Source of the DNA: Actinobacillus capsulatus DSM 19761
Lineage (GTDB): Bacteria > Pseudomonadota > Gammaproteobacteria > Enterobacterales > Pasteurellaceae
Assembly (NCBI RefSeq): GCF_000374285.1
Contig: NZ_KB893931.1
Span: 124,001-188,000, forward strand
Direction of reading: 5' to 3'
DNA length: 64,000 bases
Under the pieces are notes generated by a model. The model was not told where the DNA came from. It did no database searches and was given only the letters and a program-made list of their open reading frames with translations. A program made the translations under genes and the position numbers. Positions 29,384-40,498 of this stretch are shown in pieces; positions within the stretch are counted from its first letter, which is position 1; the number at the start of each line of letters is the position of its first letter.

Positions 29384-29560
29384 AGCCTATCCTTAATAAT
29401 ACGACAAATTGATGTGTGCTTTAGCTGTTAATAATTGAAAGACGGCTGAATACAACGCTTCTCTAAATTATTAACAATGCCATAGTATTTTACTGCAAAA
29501 ATTAGCAATTTTGTGTGATTTGGATCTAATTTTTAACAGTTTGTTAAACATAACAAAAAA

Positions 29561-29597
29561 CGGTGGGATTTTGCAAAAAAATTGCAAAATCCCACCG
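29561..29597 (-). terminator. Terminator of the citrate cluster
   Basis: CGGTGGGATTTTGCAA (29561-29576) is perfectly complementary to 29582-29597 with a 5-nt loop, a 16-bp stem. On the minus strand TTTTTTG follows, 24 nt after the transporter stop. Confidence 0.9.
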
Positions 29598-29620
29598 CTA
29601 TTTTACTCTAATTAGGTAGA

Positions 29621-31072
29621 TTAATTCACTGTTGGCAGCCAACCCGCTGAGAATAAGAATTCCCACCATGCAATACCTAATGTCGCATGAATAATTAAGC
29701 TACCGAACGCAATAATAAAGCCGGCTGTCCACCAAGATTTAATGTCGTTATAACCTGCACCAAATGTAATCGGACCAGGGCCGCCGCCATAGTGAGTCAC
29801 AGAACCGCCGTAAGAGTTAGAGAATAATAAGCCTAACGCTAATAATTCAACCGGTGCCCCCGCTACTTTTCCTACTGTCGCAAATACAGGTACCATTGCT
29901 GCCACATAAGCTCCACCTGAAGCAAATAGATAACGTACAGATACACTTAAAACTAAGATAACGATTAACGCAATGTTACCGTGATCGCCGAAATTCAGAT
30001 TTGCGCTTAACGTATTTGCTAACCATTCAAAGAATTTCGCTTTTTCTAAAATGCCCGACATACCGATGATACCACCGTACCAAATTAAGGTATCCCAACC
30101 CGCTTTGTTTTTACGTACATCATCCCAAGATACAATGCTTAATACCACACAAAGTACCATGGTAATTAATGCTACGGTTGTCGAGTTTACATGTAAGAAA
30201 TCCGCAAAGATCCAACCTAATAACGCCAATACGAACAAAACCGCTAATGATTTTTCACGGAAGCTCATTGGGCCTAATTCTTCTAGACCTTTTTTCGCAA
30301 TCGCTTTGTTATCAACTTTAGTTAATTCTGGTTTTGCAATTAAATAACATACGAAAGGAATGATGAATAAGCATAATAAACCCGGTACAGAAGCAGCTAA
30401 GAACCATTGAACCCAGTTTAAATTTAATCCTAAGATTGGAGCCATTAATGAAAGCGCTAACGCATTCGGTGCCATTGCGGTTAAGAAAATATAACTGGTT
30501 GTTTTAACCACCATATAAACATTTAATAAAAGATAACGACCGGCTAACTTAGGCGATTTTTCAGGATCTGAACCTAGTGCAACCGCAACACTGTTAATGA
30601 TAGGGAACACAATACCACCGGCACGAGCAGTATTTGACGGGGTTGCTGGAGAAAGTAATAAATCAAGGAAAACGGTCACATAACCTAAACGAAGTGTCGT
30701 ACTGCCTAACCAGCTAATCATATGGTAAGCAATACGTTTACCTAAACCAGTAATCACAAATGCAGAACTTAACGTAAACGCCGTAAAAATTAACCAAGTC
30801 GTGCCAGATTGGTAACCGGCTAAAGTGTGGCTTACTTTCACAAACTCACTTGCACCTTCAGTATTACCGATAGTCGCTGCAGAAGCGGCCACAGCGGCAA
30901 GTAATAATACCGGCTCACCATAAGGTTTCATTACAAGACCGACAATCGTTGCAATATAAATACCTAATAAGCGCCATGCAATAAGTGGCAGACCTTCCGG
31001 TGCGGGTAATAAGAAAAATATAATCGGTATTGCCACTAACACCGCTAATTTCTGTGCTTTTGATAAAGCCAT
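29621..31072 (-). CDS. citT: Citrate/C4-dicarboxylate antiporter (DASS family, CitT-like)
   Basis: A 483-aa membrane protein with about 12-14 hydrophobic segments. The DASS signature region SNSYGGSVTHYGGGPGPITFGAGY (described in part) and the repeat motif SPATPSNTARAGGI are visible. The start at 31072 (MALSKAQKL...) has AGAGGTGA just upstream; longer in-frame starts do not. Being last in the citrate lyase cluster it most likely exchanges external citrate for succinate, as E. coli CitT does. Confidence 0.85.
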   Translation of the reverse strand: MALSKAQKLAVLVAIPIIFFLLPAPEGLPLIAWRLLGIYIATIVGLVMKPYGEPVLLLAAVAASAATIGNTEGASEFVKVSHTLAGYQSGTTWLIFTAFTLSSAFVITGLGKRIAYHMISWLGSTTLRLGYVTVFLDLLLSPATPSNTARAGGIVFPIINSVAVALGSDPEKSPKLAGRYLLLNVYMVVKTTSYIFLTAMAPNALALSLMAPILGLNLNWVQWFLAASVPGLLCLFIIPFVCYLIAKPELTKVDNKAIAKKGLEELGPMSFREKSLAVLFVLALLGWIFADFLHVNSTTVALITMVLCVVLSIVSWDDVRKNKAGWDTLIWYGGIIGMSGILEKAKFFEWLANTLSANLNFGDHGNIALIVILVLSVSVRYLFASGGAYVAAMVPVFATVGKVAGAPVELLALGLLFSNSYGGSVTHYGGGPGPITFGAGYNDIKSWWTAGFIIAFGSLIIHATLGIAWWEFLFSAGWLPTVN

Positions 31073-31211
31073 AGATTCACCTCTGTGTAAAGATTGAAAT
31101 ATATAAAAAGAAATTCTTATACCTCTAAAGAGTAACATTGCTATTTTTAACACAATTTAATGCTAAAAACCTTGATATTTCTCTAAGTTTTGCAAATTTT
31201 TTATTAAATAA

Positions 31212-32591
31212 TCAATTGTACTCTATGCCTTTAATGCAAAGGAAAAATATCATTAATGCAAGTAAATCCGCACTACCTCCACAAGTAATATTTCGCCGGA
31301 TACATTCGTTATCAAGTTTTTCTAAAGCGGAAATCATTTCTGATTTAGTAGCCACATTTCGTAAAATTTCAGCCGCTTGCTGCTTCACAAAGGTTAAACC
31401 TTCTATACCCCCTCGGTGAACAACATTCGTATCATCATTATATGCCATCAGCCATAATAAGATTTGGTGTAAATCGGGCTGTTCTTGGGTTTCAAATTGC
31501 GCTAAACATTTCGCAACCGTGCTTAAACCGTTTTCGGCCTCGCCTCTCGCACCGGTTAATCCATATGTTCGATACAATTTTACCCCGTGAGTAAGCGGTA
31601 AATTTTCAGGATAATTTTGTAATTCTGTGGTTAGCCCTTTTGAAAATTGCCTAACCAGATCAAATAGTTGTGAAAATCCTACTTTGTCTGGAGCATGTCT
31701 AATATACAACCGTCCGATAGCACAGCAGACCAGACCAAAAGCAAAAATTGCACCTTTATGCGTATTTACTCCATTAGTTACCTGTAACATCGCATTTTCG
31801 GCAGCCATACCAATCGGTCGAATTTCTGTCAAAATTTGCGATTCAGGTAACGCTTTTGTTTCAATTCCCTTTAAGACAAATTGAGCAAAAAATGGACGCA
31901 AAGTAAATGCACTACGTTCAAAGGCCTGTACATTCATATCCTTATGTGAGCCATTATTTCGGCGATCGACCAAGCCAGGTTTTGGAGTAAGATACACTTC
32001 TTGTAATAGCGCTTGGTAAACTGCTTCTGATATCTGCTGTGAAAAAAAATCATCTGAAGCGCGTTGTTGCATTTGTGCTACGATTTGCTCAATAGAGTGT
32101 TTGCGTAATCTGGCACAATGTTTGGCGTTTTCAGCACAACATAGGCATGAACGTGCTGCGAAACCTAAGTCTGCACGACTTAACAACGCTCCATTTGGAG
32201 AAATAACATCAATATCCCACAAACGAGTAAGCGATGAACTGTCTTCTAATTCAATACAAGCTTTTTTTAACATTACCGCGTCAATCGGCAACACAAATAG
32301 TGCTTCATGCCCTGTAACGAGCGGACGAATAAACTCTACAGTTGGTGAAATATTCAATTTTTTGAATAAAGCGCTTAGATTTTCCAAACATCTTGCAAAA
32401 ATATAGTCAAGCAATTCGTTTTTCTTCACTCCACCTACGGCGGTTAAAGTGACAGACAATAACGTTTGCTGATATTTTTCAAGGCATTCTTGTTGTAAGA
32501 ATGCACGTTCCTCACGTGCCGTTAATAGCTGTTCGAGAGGAATTTCTTTCCCTTCAAGAGAAAAGGTTTTGCAAAATTTTTGAAAAATCAT
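31212..32591 (-). CDS. citXG: Bifunctional CitXG, citrate lyase holo-enzyme maturation
   Basis: A 459-aa fusion. The N-terminal part (about 1-175) is CitX, which transfers the phosphoribosyl-dephospho-CoA prosthetic group to the acyl carrier protein; LLTAREERAFLQQECL and GALLSRADLGFAARSCLCC are family-like. The C-terminal part (about 185-459) is CitG, triphosphoribosyl-dephospho-CoA synthase: LQEVYLTPKPGLVDRRNNGSHKDM and NGVNTHKGAIFAFG are clear. The fusion is typical of Haemophilus and relatives; in E. coli the two are separate genes. It lies 79 nt after citF, with a small palindrome in the gap. Confidence 0.9.
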   Translation of the reverse strand: MIFQKFCKTFSLEGKEIPLEQLLTAREERAFLQQECLEKYQQTLLSVTLTAVGGVKKNELLDYIFARCLENLSALFKKLNISPTVEFIRPLVTGHEALFVLPIDAVMLKKACIELEDSSSLTRLWDIDVISPNGALLSRADLGFAARSCLCCAENAKHCARLRKHSIEQIVAQMQQRASDDFFSQQISEAVYQALLQEVYLTPKPGLVDRRNNGSHKDMNVQAFERSAFTLRPFFAQFVLKGIETKALPESQILTEIRPIGMAAENAMLQVTNGVNTHKGAIFAFGLVCCAIGRLYIRHAPDKVGFSQLFDLVRQFSKGLTTELQNYPENLPLTHGVKLYRTYGLTGARGEAENGLSTVAKCLAQFETQEQPDLHQILLWLMAYNDDTNVVHRGGIEGLTFVKQQAAEILRNVATKSEMISALEKLDNECIRRNITCGGSADLLALMIFFLCIKGIEYN

Positions 32592-32627
32592 ACCGCTTAT
32601 TACTTATCAATAAATAGGAATAAAAAA

Positions 32628-32647
32628 GGCGTGCTCGGCACGCCCTA
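32628..32647. repeat. Short GTAGGGCGTGCC palindromic repeat
   Basis: GGCGTGC-TCG-GCACGCC followed by CTAC sits in the gap between citF and citXG. Read on the minus strand it begins GTAGGGCGTGCC, like the GTAGGGGCG units at 21.6 kb. It is probably a dispersed REP-like unit. Confidence 0.5.
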
Positions 32648-32670
32648 CAATAATGACAATAGTATATCAA

Positions 32671-34173
32671 TTATTCTTTCACTGCATATACCGTATCGAT
32701 CACCGAACCGTCACGATAACGTACTATCGCAACAGGTTGATCCGTTACTTCAATTTCTTTCGGCTTACCGGTGATGCTGTATGCACATTCACAAAGTTGC
32801 TCAATAGTGAATAATTCCACGCCCACTTCGGTTAATTTTTCAATCAAATCCGGGCGTTTCGGGTTCACTGCAACACCGTGATCAGTCACTAAAATATCAA
32901 TATTTTCACCCGGTGTGACGCAAGTTAATACGTTTTCTACCACGCAAGGAATACGACCTCGTACTAACGGTGCTACAATGATTGCCACTTGCGCTGATGA
33001 GGCCGTATCACAGTGACCGCCTGACGCACCACGAATCACGCCGTCTGAACCGGTTAATACGTTAACGTTGAATTTAGTGTCAATTTCAAGTGCTGAAAGT
33101 ACCACGATATCTAAACGTTCGACCGATGCCCCTTTTGAACTGTAGTTTGCATATTGGTTTGCCGATACTTCGATATGATTTGGGTTACGCGCTAATGATT
33201 CTGCCGCGTCTTTATCAAATGATTGTACGTCGATTAATTTTTTGATTAATCCCGCTTCGTGCAATGCCACCATCGTTGAAGTGATACCGCCTAAACCAAA
33301 ACTTGCCGTAATATTTTCACGACGCATTTTATCTTCTAAGAAACGTGTTACCGCAAGCGATGCACCACCAGTACCAGTTTGGAATGAGAAGCCGTCTTTG
33401 AAATAACCAGAGCCGAAAATCACTTCCGCACATTTACGAGCAATTAAAAGCTCACGAGGGTTTGTGGTCATACGGGTCGCTCCACCACCGATTTTTTTCG
33501 GATCGCCCACTTCGTCCACTTGTACGATAAAATCCACTTGGTCTTGGGTAATACTTGCCGGATTTAATGGATACTCACCGAATTCTTCGGTTAAAAGCAC
33601 GACTTTATCCGCATATTCCGCATCAATACGTGCATAACCTAATGAACCGCATTTGCTTTTACCGCTAAAGCCGTTTGCATTACCGAATTTATCACACATC
33701 GGCACACCTAAGAATGCCACATCGATTTTTAATTCACCCGATTTTACTAAGTGAACACGACCACCGTGCGAATGGATATTTACCGGCTCTTTTAAAATCC
33801 CTTTTGAGATTTCGTCTGCTAATTTACCACGAATACCTGATGAGTAAATTTTCGTTACCACACCGTTTTTGATATGTTCAATCAGAGGGAAATGGCTGTC
33901 AATTAATGAACTTGACGCAAGCGTTAAGTTTTTAAAACCCATTGCCGCGATTTTTTCCATTACCATATTCACTACGAAGTCGCCGGCACGGAATGCGTGA
34001 TGGAATGAAATAGTCATACCGTCTTTTAACCCTGAGCGGCGAATAGCATCTTCTAGGCTATCACACACTTTACGGTCTTTAGCGGTACGTACGAGGGATT
34101 CCGCTTTCGGTACTGCTTGATAAACTGGTCTGCCTGCGTTGAACTTTTCAACACGCTGTTCTCTTGTTGTCAT
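32671..34173 (-). CDS. citF: Citrate lyase alpha subunit (citrate CoA-transferase)
   Basis: A 500-aa subunit that transfers CoA/acyl carrier between acetyl and citryl groups in the cytoplasmic citrate lyase complex. Family features include GMTISFHHAFRAGDFVVNMVM, GGATRMTTNPRELLIARKCAEV and GGHCDTASSAQVAIIVAPL. It is 9 nt downstream of citE in the order citD-citE-citF-citXG-citT. Confidence 0.95.
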   Translation of the reverse strand: MTTREQRVEKFNAGRPVYQAVPKAESLVRTAKDRKVCDSLEDAIRRSGLKDGMTISFHHAFRAGDFVVNMVMEKIAAMGFKNLTLASSSLIDSHFPLIEHIKNGVVTKIYSSGIRGKLADEISKGILKEPVNIHSHGGRVHLVKSGELKIDVAFLGVPMCDKFGNANGFSGKSKCGSLGYARIDAEYADKVVLLTEEFGEYPLNPASITQDQVDFIVQVDEVGDPKKIGGGATRMTTNPRELLIARKCAEVIFGSGYFKDGFSFQTGTGGASLAVTRFLEDKMRRENITASFGLGGITSTMVALHEAGLIKKLIDVQSFDKDAAESLARNPNHIEVSANQYANYSSKGASVERLDIVVLSALEIDTKFNVNVLTGSDGVIRGASGGHCDTASSAQVAIIVAPLVRGRIPCVVENVLTCVTPGENIDILVTDHGVAVNPKRPDLIEKLTEVGVELFTIEQLCECAYSITGKPKEIEVTDQPVAIVRYRDGSVIDTVYAVKE

Positions 34174-34182
34174 GTTATCCCC

Positions 34183-35070
34183 CTACTCTTCACGAATACC
34201 TGATTTAGCACGTTCAAGCACTAATTTTGCACGATCGATAATCGGTGCATCGATCATTTTACCGTTAAGTGAAACCACACCTAAGCCGTTACGTTCCGCT
34301 TCTTCTGCCGCTTCAATAATGCGTTTCGCTTGATCCACATCTTTTTGCGTTGGTGCAAATAAGTTATGTAACAACTCGATCTGGCGAGGATTTACAAGCG
34401 ATTTACCGTCAAAACCAAGCTGTTTAATTAATGCCGCTTCCGCTAAGAAACCTTCCTCATTATTTGCATTTGAATAAACAGTATCAAACGCTTGAATGCC
34501 TGCCGCACGAGCCGCTTGTAAAATTGAACAACGTGCAAATAATAATTCAATACCTTCTGGTGAACGTTCGGTTTTGAGATTGCGCACATAGTCTTCCGCA
34601 CCTAACGCAATACCGATTAAACGATTTGATGCCGTTGCAATTTGGTTTGCTTGCGTAATACCTAGCGGAGATTCAATTGCCGCTAACATTAACGTACTAC
34701 CGACTTCACGACCGCAGGCTTTTTCAATTTCCGTAATCGCTTTGTCCATTTCAACTACATCTTGCGCGGTTTCTGTTTTTGGCATACGTACCACATTAAC
34801 ACCCGCACGTACTACAGCATTTAAGTCAGCTAAACCGAATTCCGAATCAAGCGGATTTACACGAACTACGGTTTCAATCTCTTGGTAAAGCGGATGTTGT
34901 AACGCATGAGCCACCAAAATGCGTGCAGAATCTTTTTCTTTTAACGCCACCGCATCTTCAAGGTCAAACATGATTGAATCGGGTTTATAGATAAAGGTAT
35001 TACTGATCATTGCCGCATTTGAGCCTGGCACGAAGAGCATACTTCTGCGTAATTTGCTTTTTTGGCTCAT
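34183..35070 (-). CDS. citE: Citrate lyase beta subunit (citryl-ACP lyase)
   Basis: A 295-aa TIM-barrel lyase that splits citryl-ACP into oxaloacetate and acetyl-ACP. [12 protein letters not shown] at the N terminus, [14 protein letters not shown] (metal-binding region) and [12 protein letters not shown] are typical. The ATG at 35070 (MSQKSKLRR) overlaps the citD stop as ATGA, preferred over an earlier in-frame ATG inside citD. Confidence 0.95.
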   Translation of the reverse strand: MSQKSKLRRSMLFVPGSNAAMISNTFIYKPDSIMFDLEDAVALKEKDSARILVAHALQHPLYQEIETVVRVNPLDSEFGLADLNAVVRAGVNVVRMPKTETAQDVVEMDKAITEIEKACGREVGSTLMLAAIESPLGITQANQIATASNRLIGIALGAEDYVRNLKTERSPEGIELLFARCSILQAARAAGIQAFDTVYSNANNEEGFLAEAALIKQLGFDGKSLVNPRQIELLHNLFAPTQKDVDQAKRIIEAAEEAERNGLGVVSLNGKMIDAPIIDRAKLVLERAKSGIREE

Positions 35071-35354
35071 AGAACTTTCCCCCAATCGATTTGTTCGTCA
35101 GTTGCACGCAATAATGCGGCTTTTAATCTCGCACGCAGTACACAATCTAATGCACCTTTATCTTCTACCGTCACTTGTGCTGCGTTTACATCAAACTGAG
35201 CGAGTACCTCTTTGATGGTGGCTAAAATGTCATCACCAAATTGTTTTCTCACCGAGCTATTTAACTCAATGTTTAACGTATTCGCAGGCTCAATGCGGAC
35301 TTGCGCATCACTAGATTCTAGTGTGCCTGCCACTGCGATTTTAGTTATCTGCAT
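35067..35354 (-). CDS. citD: Citrate lyase gamma subunit (acyl carrier protein)
   Basis: A 95-aa acyl carrier subunit that carries the phosphoribosyl-dephospho-CoA arm on Ser14 ([14 protein letters not shown]). The start at 35354 ([10 protein letters not shown]) is the family start and has AAGGAATCC upstream; a longer in-frame start at 35450 is not supported. It is the first gene of the cluster. The ligase gene citC, often found just upstream, is absent here. Confidence 0.93.
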   Translation of the reverse strand: MQITKIAVAGTLESSDAQVRIEPANTLNIELNSSVRKQFGDDILATIKEVLAQFDVNAAQVTVEDKGALDCVLRARLKAALLRATDEQIDWGKVL

Positions 35355-36783
<1,429 letters not shown>

Positions 36784-36808
36784 ACACTAGACAATAATGT
36801 ACAAATAA

Positions 36809-36837
36809 CGGACAATATTCTTATTGAATAATTGTCC
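36809..36837 (+). terminator. Possible metF terminator
   Basis: GGACAATATTC and GAATAATTGTCC can pair with one bulge around a TTATT loop, followed by TGTTT. It also lies just before the start of the next gene, so read-through is possible. Confidence 0.45.
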
Positions 36838-36846
36838 TGTTTACTT

Positions 36847-37593
36847 ATGCTATTTTTAACCAAACTGATTACCGCCATTATCCTACCACCATTTAACGCT
36901 TTGATTTTATGGTTTTTTTCTTTATTTCTCCATAAATTACACTTTAAAAAATTAAGCTACTTTTGTACGTTGTTAGGCATTACGATTCTCTATATTTGTA
37001 GCACGCCCTATTTCTCACATCAGTTAATTCAAGCGGTCACTTTTACCCAAAAACTTACCATTGAAGATTACAAAAAAGCCCAAGCGATTGTGGTATTAGG
37101 CGGGGGATTGCGTGACAGTAATGAGCTATTCGGTAATTATGCGATTGCCGCCGCACCGTTAGAACGTATGCGCTATGCGGCTTATTTACATAAGCAGACC
37201 GGTTTACCTATTTTAGTCACTGGCGGAAGTCCGGAAGGACGGGAGCCGGAAGCAAAAATTATGGCGCAAGAGTTGAACGATTTTTTCCATGTTCCCGTCA
37301 CGTGGGTTGAGGCAAAATCAAATGTTACCGAAGAAAATGCAACATTCAGCAAACCAATTCTGATGCAAGCCGGTATTCAACATATTGTTTTGGTGACTAA
37401 CCAATGGCACATGAAACGCGCAAAAATGCTGTTTGAGCGAGAAGGATTTAACGTGCTTGCAGCCAGTACCACCGCTCATCAAGCGCTTGATATCGGAATT
37501 CTACCGTTTATTCCGCAAGCACAAGCGCTACAAAATAGTAGCATTGCCCTCAAAGAGTGGATTGGTTATTGGAAAGAAAAATTTATCGGATAA
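36847..37593 (+). CDS. ElyC/YdcF-family envelope protein (DUF218)
   Basis: A 248-aa inner-membrane protein. Two N-terminal hydrophobic segments precede a DUF218 domain with the motif AIVVLGGGLRDS, the segment LVTGGSPEGREPEA and VTNQWHMKRA. E. coli ElyC, of the same size and topology, supports peptidoglycan synthesis through undecaprenyl-phosphate metabolism; that role is inferred here. The ATG at 36847 is preferred to a TTG 15 nt upstream. It follows metF on the same strand. Confidence 0.8.
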   Translation: MLFLTKLITAIILPPFNALILWFFSLFLHKLHFKKLSYFCTLLGITILYICSTPYFSHQLIQAVTFTQKLTIEDYKKAQAIVVLGGGLRDSNELFGNYAIAAAPLERMRYAAYLHKQTGLPILVTGGSPEGREPEAKIMAQELNDFFHVPVTWVEAKSNVTEENATFSKPILMQAGIQHIVLVTNQWHMKRAKMLFEREGFNVLAASTTAHQALDIGILPFIPQAQALQNSSIALKEWIGYWKEKFIG

Positions 37594-37598
37594 ATAAC

Positions 37599-37617
37599 AA
37601 AGCCCCATTGGGGCTTT
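37599..37617. terminator. Bidirectional terminator between the ElyC-like gene and rimK
   Basis: AAAGCCCC and GGGGCTTT form an 8-bp stem with a 3-nt loop between two convergent genes. Confidence 0.7.
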
Positions 37618-37621
37618 CGCA

Positions 37622-38536
37622 TTAAAGTGAATGAATGAGATTATCGATCATCAAACCGGCAATATCAATGCCGCTTGCCTGCTCAATCCCTTCTAACCCC
37701 GGGCTGGCATTCACTTCTAACACCAGCAATCCGCTATCAGAACGAATCAGATCAACGCCTGCCACGCTAAGTCCGATTGCTTTTGCCGCTTTCACTGCAA
37801 GCTGCTGTTCCTCTTCAGTTAATACTATCCTTTGAACTTTGCCGCCTAAATGAAGATTGGCCCGAAACTCCCCCTCATTGCCAGAGCGTTGCATTACCGC
37901 CACGACACGTTCTCCAATGACAAACGCTCGAATATCCTGCCCTTTTGATTCTGCGACAAAGTCTTGCAACAAATAAGCGAGTTTCGCTTGCTGTAATACC
38001 GCCAAGACACTTTGGGCATTTTGTTTGCTCTCCGCCAACATTACTCCCACACCTTGCGAACCAGATAACGTTTTAGTGATTAATGGAATAGAGTGTTGGG
38101 CTAAATGTCCGTCTAGCGAACACAGTTCACCTGCCAACGAACTTGCCGGCACAGCAATTCGTGCAGCAACTAAGGCTTGTAAACTTAGCCATTTGTCTCT
38201 TGCCAAAGTGAAAGCGATCGAATTATTTAATACTTTTACCTGTTTCGCTTCAAAGTAACGCAAAACTCGACAGCCCATTTCCGTACTAGTTGTACCGAAA
38301 CGAGGCAATACCGCGTCATAATCAGGTAATAATTGCGGAAGCGGTCGGTTTTTATCGTAAGTTTCACCCGTTTGATAATAGAGCTGCAATACGGATTGAC
38401 CTTGCTCCACCGCTAACTTTATTAACATTCGATTCGGGTCGAGAATATCTAAGTCGATACCTCGCTGCTCACAAGCCTGTTGTAAACGTTGGCAACTGTA
38501 TAAACAAGGCTCTCGGCACAACATTAGAAATCTCAT
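37622..38536 (-). CDS. rimK: RimK-type ATP-grasp glutamate ligase
   Basis: A 304-aa ATP-grasp protein. In E. coli RimK adds glutamate residues to ribosomal protein S6. The glycine-rich ATP loop TLSGSQGVGV and the metal site LLVLEVNASPGLEGIE are present. It overlaps nfsA by 4 nt, the same gene order as E. coli nfsA-rimK. Confidence 0.9.
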   Translation of the reverse strand: MRFLMLCREPCLYSCQRLQQACEQRGIDLDILDPNRMLIKLAVEQGQSVLQLYYQTGETYDKNRPLPQLLPDYDAVLPRFGTTSTEMGCRVLRYFEAKQVKVLNNSIAFTLARDKWLSLQALVAARIAVPASSLAGELCSLDGHLAQHSIPLITKTLSGSQGVGVMLAESKQNAQSVLAVLQQAKLAYLLQDFVAESKGQDIRAFVIGERVVAVMQRSGNEGEFRANLHLGGKVQRIVLTEEEQQLAVKAAKAIGLSVAGVDLIRSDSGLLVLEVNASPGLEGIEQASGIDIAGLMIDNLIHSL

Positions 38537-39252
38537 CGCTTCAACAATCCTTGTTGTTGGAAAAACGGTAACATATGCGGACGCACCGCTTTATTTAAGG
38601 TTTTATCGATCGCAGCCTGCCACTGCTGCCCTTCACCGGTTCTCTCCTGATAATAAGCGGTCAGAATTTCGTTATATTTTGCAAGCTCAGCTTGATCTAA
38701 CGGCTGATATTGATCTTCATAGCAAACTAATGTTGCCGGTAAACGAGGTTTAAGTGCCGGATCTTGTGCCGGATAGCCTAAACACATACCGACTAATGGC
38801 ACACAATATTGCGGTAGTCCTAACACTTCTGCTACTTTAGCGACATCATTACGTAATGCACCAATATATACGCCGCCTAAGCCGACCGATTCGGCCGCCA
38901 ATAACACGTTTTGTGCAAAAATTCCAGTATCCACCGCACCGATAACACTCACTTCCGCCCAATCTAATTGCGAATCCGGTACAAGCTGTTTATGTTTATG
39001 AAAATCAATGCAAAAAATCAAAAATTCTGCACATTCAGTTACATACGCCATACCCGATACCTCGCGCAATTCTTGGCGAATGATTTGATCTTTTACACGA
39101 ATTACACTGACACATTGTAAATGATTAGAGGTCGAGGCTTGTTGCCCAGCCTGAATTAAGGTTTGAAATAGTTCTTCCGAGATAGGTTGTTCCGTAAATT
39201 TACGAATCGAACGGTGAGAAAGAATGGTTTCTAGCGTTGGTTTGCTAATCAT
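38533..39252 (-). CDS. nfsA: Oxygen-insensitive NADPH nitroreductase
   Basis: A 239-aa FMN flavoprotein that reduces nitroaromatics and quinones with NADPH. The start at 39252 (MISKPTLETILSHRSIRKF) is the family start; HRSIRKF contacts FMN. Other signatures are QQASTSNHLQCVSVIRV and SVGLGGVYIGALRN. Coupled to rimK. Confidence 0.9.
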   Translation of the reverse strand: MISKPTLETILSHRSIRKFTEQPISEELFQTLIQAGQQASTSNHLQCVSVIRVKDQIIRQELREVSGMAYVTECAEFLIFCIDFHKHKQLVPDSQLDWAEVSVIGAVDTGIFAQNVLLAAESVGLGGVYIGALRNDVAKVAEVLGLPQYCVPLVGMCLGYPAQDPALKPRLPATLVCYEDQYQPLDQAELAKYNEILTAYYQERTGEGQQWQAAIDKTLNKAVRPHMLPFFQQQGLLKR

Positions 39253-39282
39253 ATTGCCCCCGATAAAAAAGATAAAAAAATA

Positions 39283-39322
39283 AGCGGTCGAAATTGCAAA
39301 TTTTTTTGCAAATTTCACCGCT
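39283..39322 (-). terminator. Uptake-signal pair hairpin after mtgA
   Basis: AAGCGGTCGAAATTTGCAAA-like and its near reverse complement TTTGCAAATTTCACCGCTT flank a T-run, immediately after the mtgA stop. It is one of several terminators built from the local uptake signal. Confidence 0.65.
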
Positions 39323-39326
39323 TGTT

Positions 39327-40130
39327 CTACAACTTTTCCAAATAATGACGACCTCCTAATGCCGTTACTTGGTGCATTATCCACGCCTGACGCTTACGCA
39401 TAGTCGGCCCCGGTTTATTCACCCGAAACACTAACGGATTAGGTAACGAAGCGGCTAATAAAGCCGATTCCTGTAAAGTCAGATCTTTCGCATGTTTTTT
39501 AAAGAAGTGCTTCGCTGCCGCTTCCACGCCAAAAATACCATCACCAAATTCGGCGATATTCAAATACACTTCCAAAATACGGCGTTTGCCCCAAGTATTT
39601 TCTATCACAAAAGTTAGCGGTAATTCAATGCCTTTTCGTAACCAACTTTGTCCGTGCCATAAAAACATATTTTTGACGGTTTGTTGAGAAATAGTGGAAG
39701 CACCTCGCACTTTTTTCGATTTAGCATTGCGCTGCAATGCGATTTCGATAGCCTGTAAATCTATCCCGAAATGGCTTTCGAATTTTTGATCTTCCGAAGC
39801 AATCACCGCTATCTGCATTTGCCAAGCAATTTTATCTAAACTAATCCAATCATATTGAATTTTATAATTCTCACCGGCAATCAAATGCTCAACTTTTTTC
39901 TGCGCCATATAAGCGGAAAACGGCACAGGTAACACTGAGAAAACTATCAAAAATGTAACGAAAGCACCACCGAGTCCCGCCCCTAAACGGCTTGAGCCGA
40001 ACCACAACCAACCAGCTCTTGAGCCAATTTCCTGCGGAATAAAAAACTTGATAACTTTACGGCATAAGCCTTTGATCAAACTAAACATTGTAACTGACTT
40101 CTTTTTGCGTTTTCGTTTACGCTTTACCAT
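39327..40130 (-). CDS. mtgA: Monofunctional peptidoglycan glycosyltransferase
   Basis: A GT51 transglycosylase of up to 267 aa that polymerises lipid II in the periplasm. After a basic N terminus and one membrane helix come the GT51 motifs: ASEDQKFESHFGID (catalytic Glu), RGASTISQQTVKNMFLW, KRRILEVYLNIAEFG and AALLAASLPNPL. The ATG at 40130 overlaps the trpR end and has GAGAAA upstream; an internal ATG at 40088 would remove the lysine/arginine-rich tail. Confidence 0.92.
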   Translation of the reverse strand: MVKRKRKRKKKSVTMFSLIKGLCRKVIKFFIPQEIGSRAGWLWFGSSRLGAGLGGAFVTFLIVFSVLPVPFSAYMAQKKVEHLIAGENYKIQYDWISLDKIAWQMQIAVIASEDQKFESHFGIDLQAIEIALQRNAKSKKVRGASTISQQTVKNMFLWHGQSWLRKGIELPLTFVIENTWGKRRILEVYLNIAEFGDGIFGVEAAAKHFFKKHAKDLTLQESALLAASLPNPLVFRVNKPGPTMRKRQAWIMHQVTALGGRHYLEKL

Positions 40131-40425
40131 TAAGTTTCTCGTTTAACCACTCAATAAATTGCGGCTCTAATGTTTTCAGCATATTAGAAGCGCGCGTAAT
40201 GGTTGCGGCACTGGTGTTCAAGTTTTGTTGAATTTCTCTTTGCGGCACTTCACCTTTTAATAGCTCAGCAACAATTTGCACACGTAAGCCTAAAGAGTTG
40301 CGTTCGTCTGCCGTTAAAAACGAGGTAAAAAACTGTTCCAATTTATCTTCTGCCACCGCCTGTTTCAATAAAACCATAAACTGTTGCCACTCTTGCGGAT
40401 CACGTTGACTATAAAGAATTTTCAT
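40117..40425 (-). CDS. trpR: Trp operon repressor
   Basis: A 102-aa tryptophan-dependent repressor. The start at 40425 (MKILYSQRDPQEW) has GGAG just upstream. The helix-turn-helix region GEVPQREIQQNLNTSAATITRASN matches TrpR and the residues contacting L-tryptophan are in the expected places. The mtgA start overlaps its 3' end; the same pairing occurs in H. influenzae. Confidence 0.92.
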   Translation of the reverse strand: MKILYSQRDPQEWQQFMVLLKQAVAEDKLEQFFTSFLTADERNSLGLRVQIVAELLKGEVPQREIQQNLNTSAATITRASNMLKTLEPQFIEWLNEKLNGKA

Positions 40426-40498
40426 TGAATCTCCAAAATAAGGAAAGCGGTCTGATTTTGGCAAAATTTTGCGAAAATAAAACCGCTAGTAAAATAGA

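Noticed and set aside
33040-33049. Neisseria DUS core GCCGTCTGAA inside citF
   Set aside because: It is a single 10-mer in well-conserved coding sequence (TGSDGVI) with no hairpin partner and no other copies in the first 48 kb, so chance is the simplest explanation.
36784-36846. TTG at 36832 as the start of the ElyC-like gene
   Set aside because: It lies inside the hairpin after metF and adds a non-conserved MSCLL extension; the ATG at 36847 starts directly with the membrane segment.
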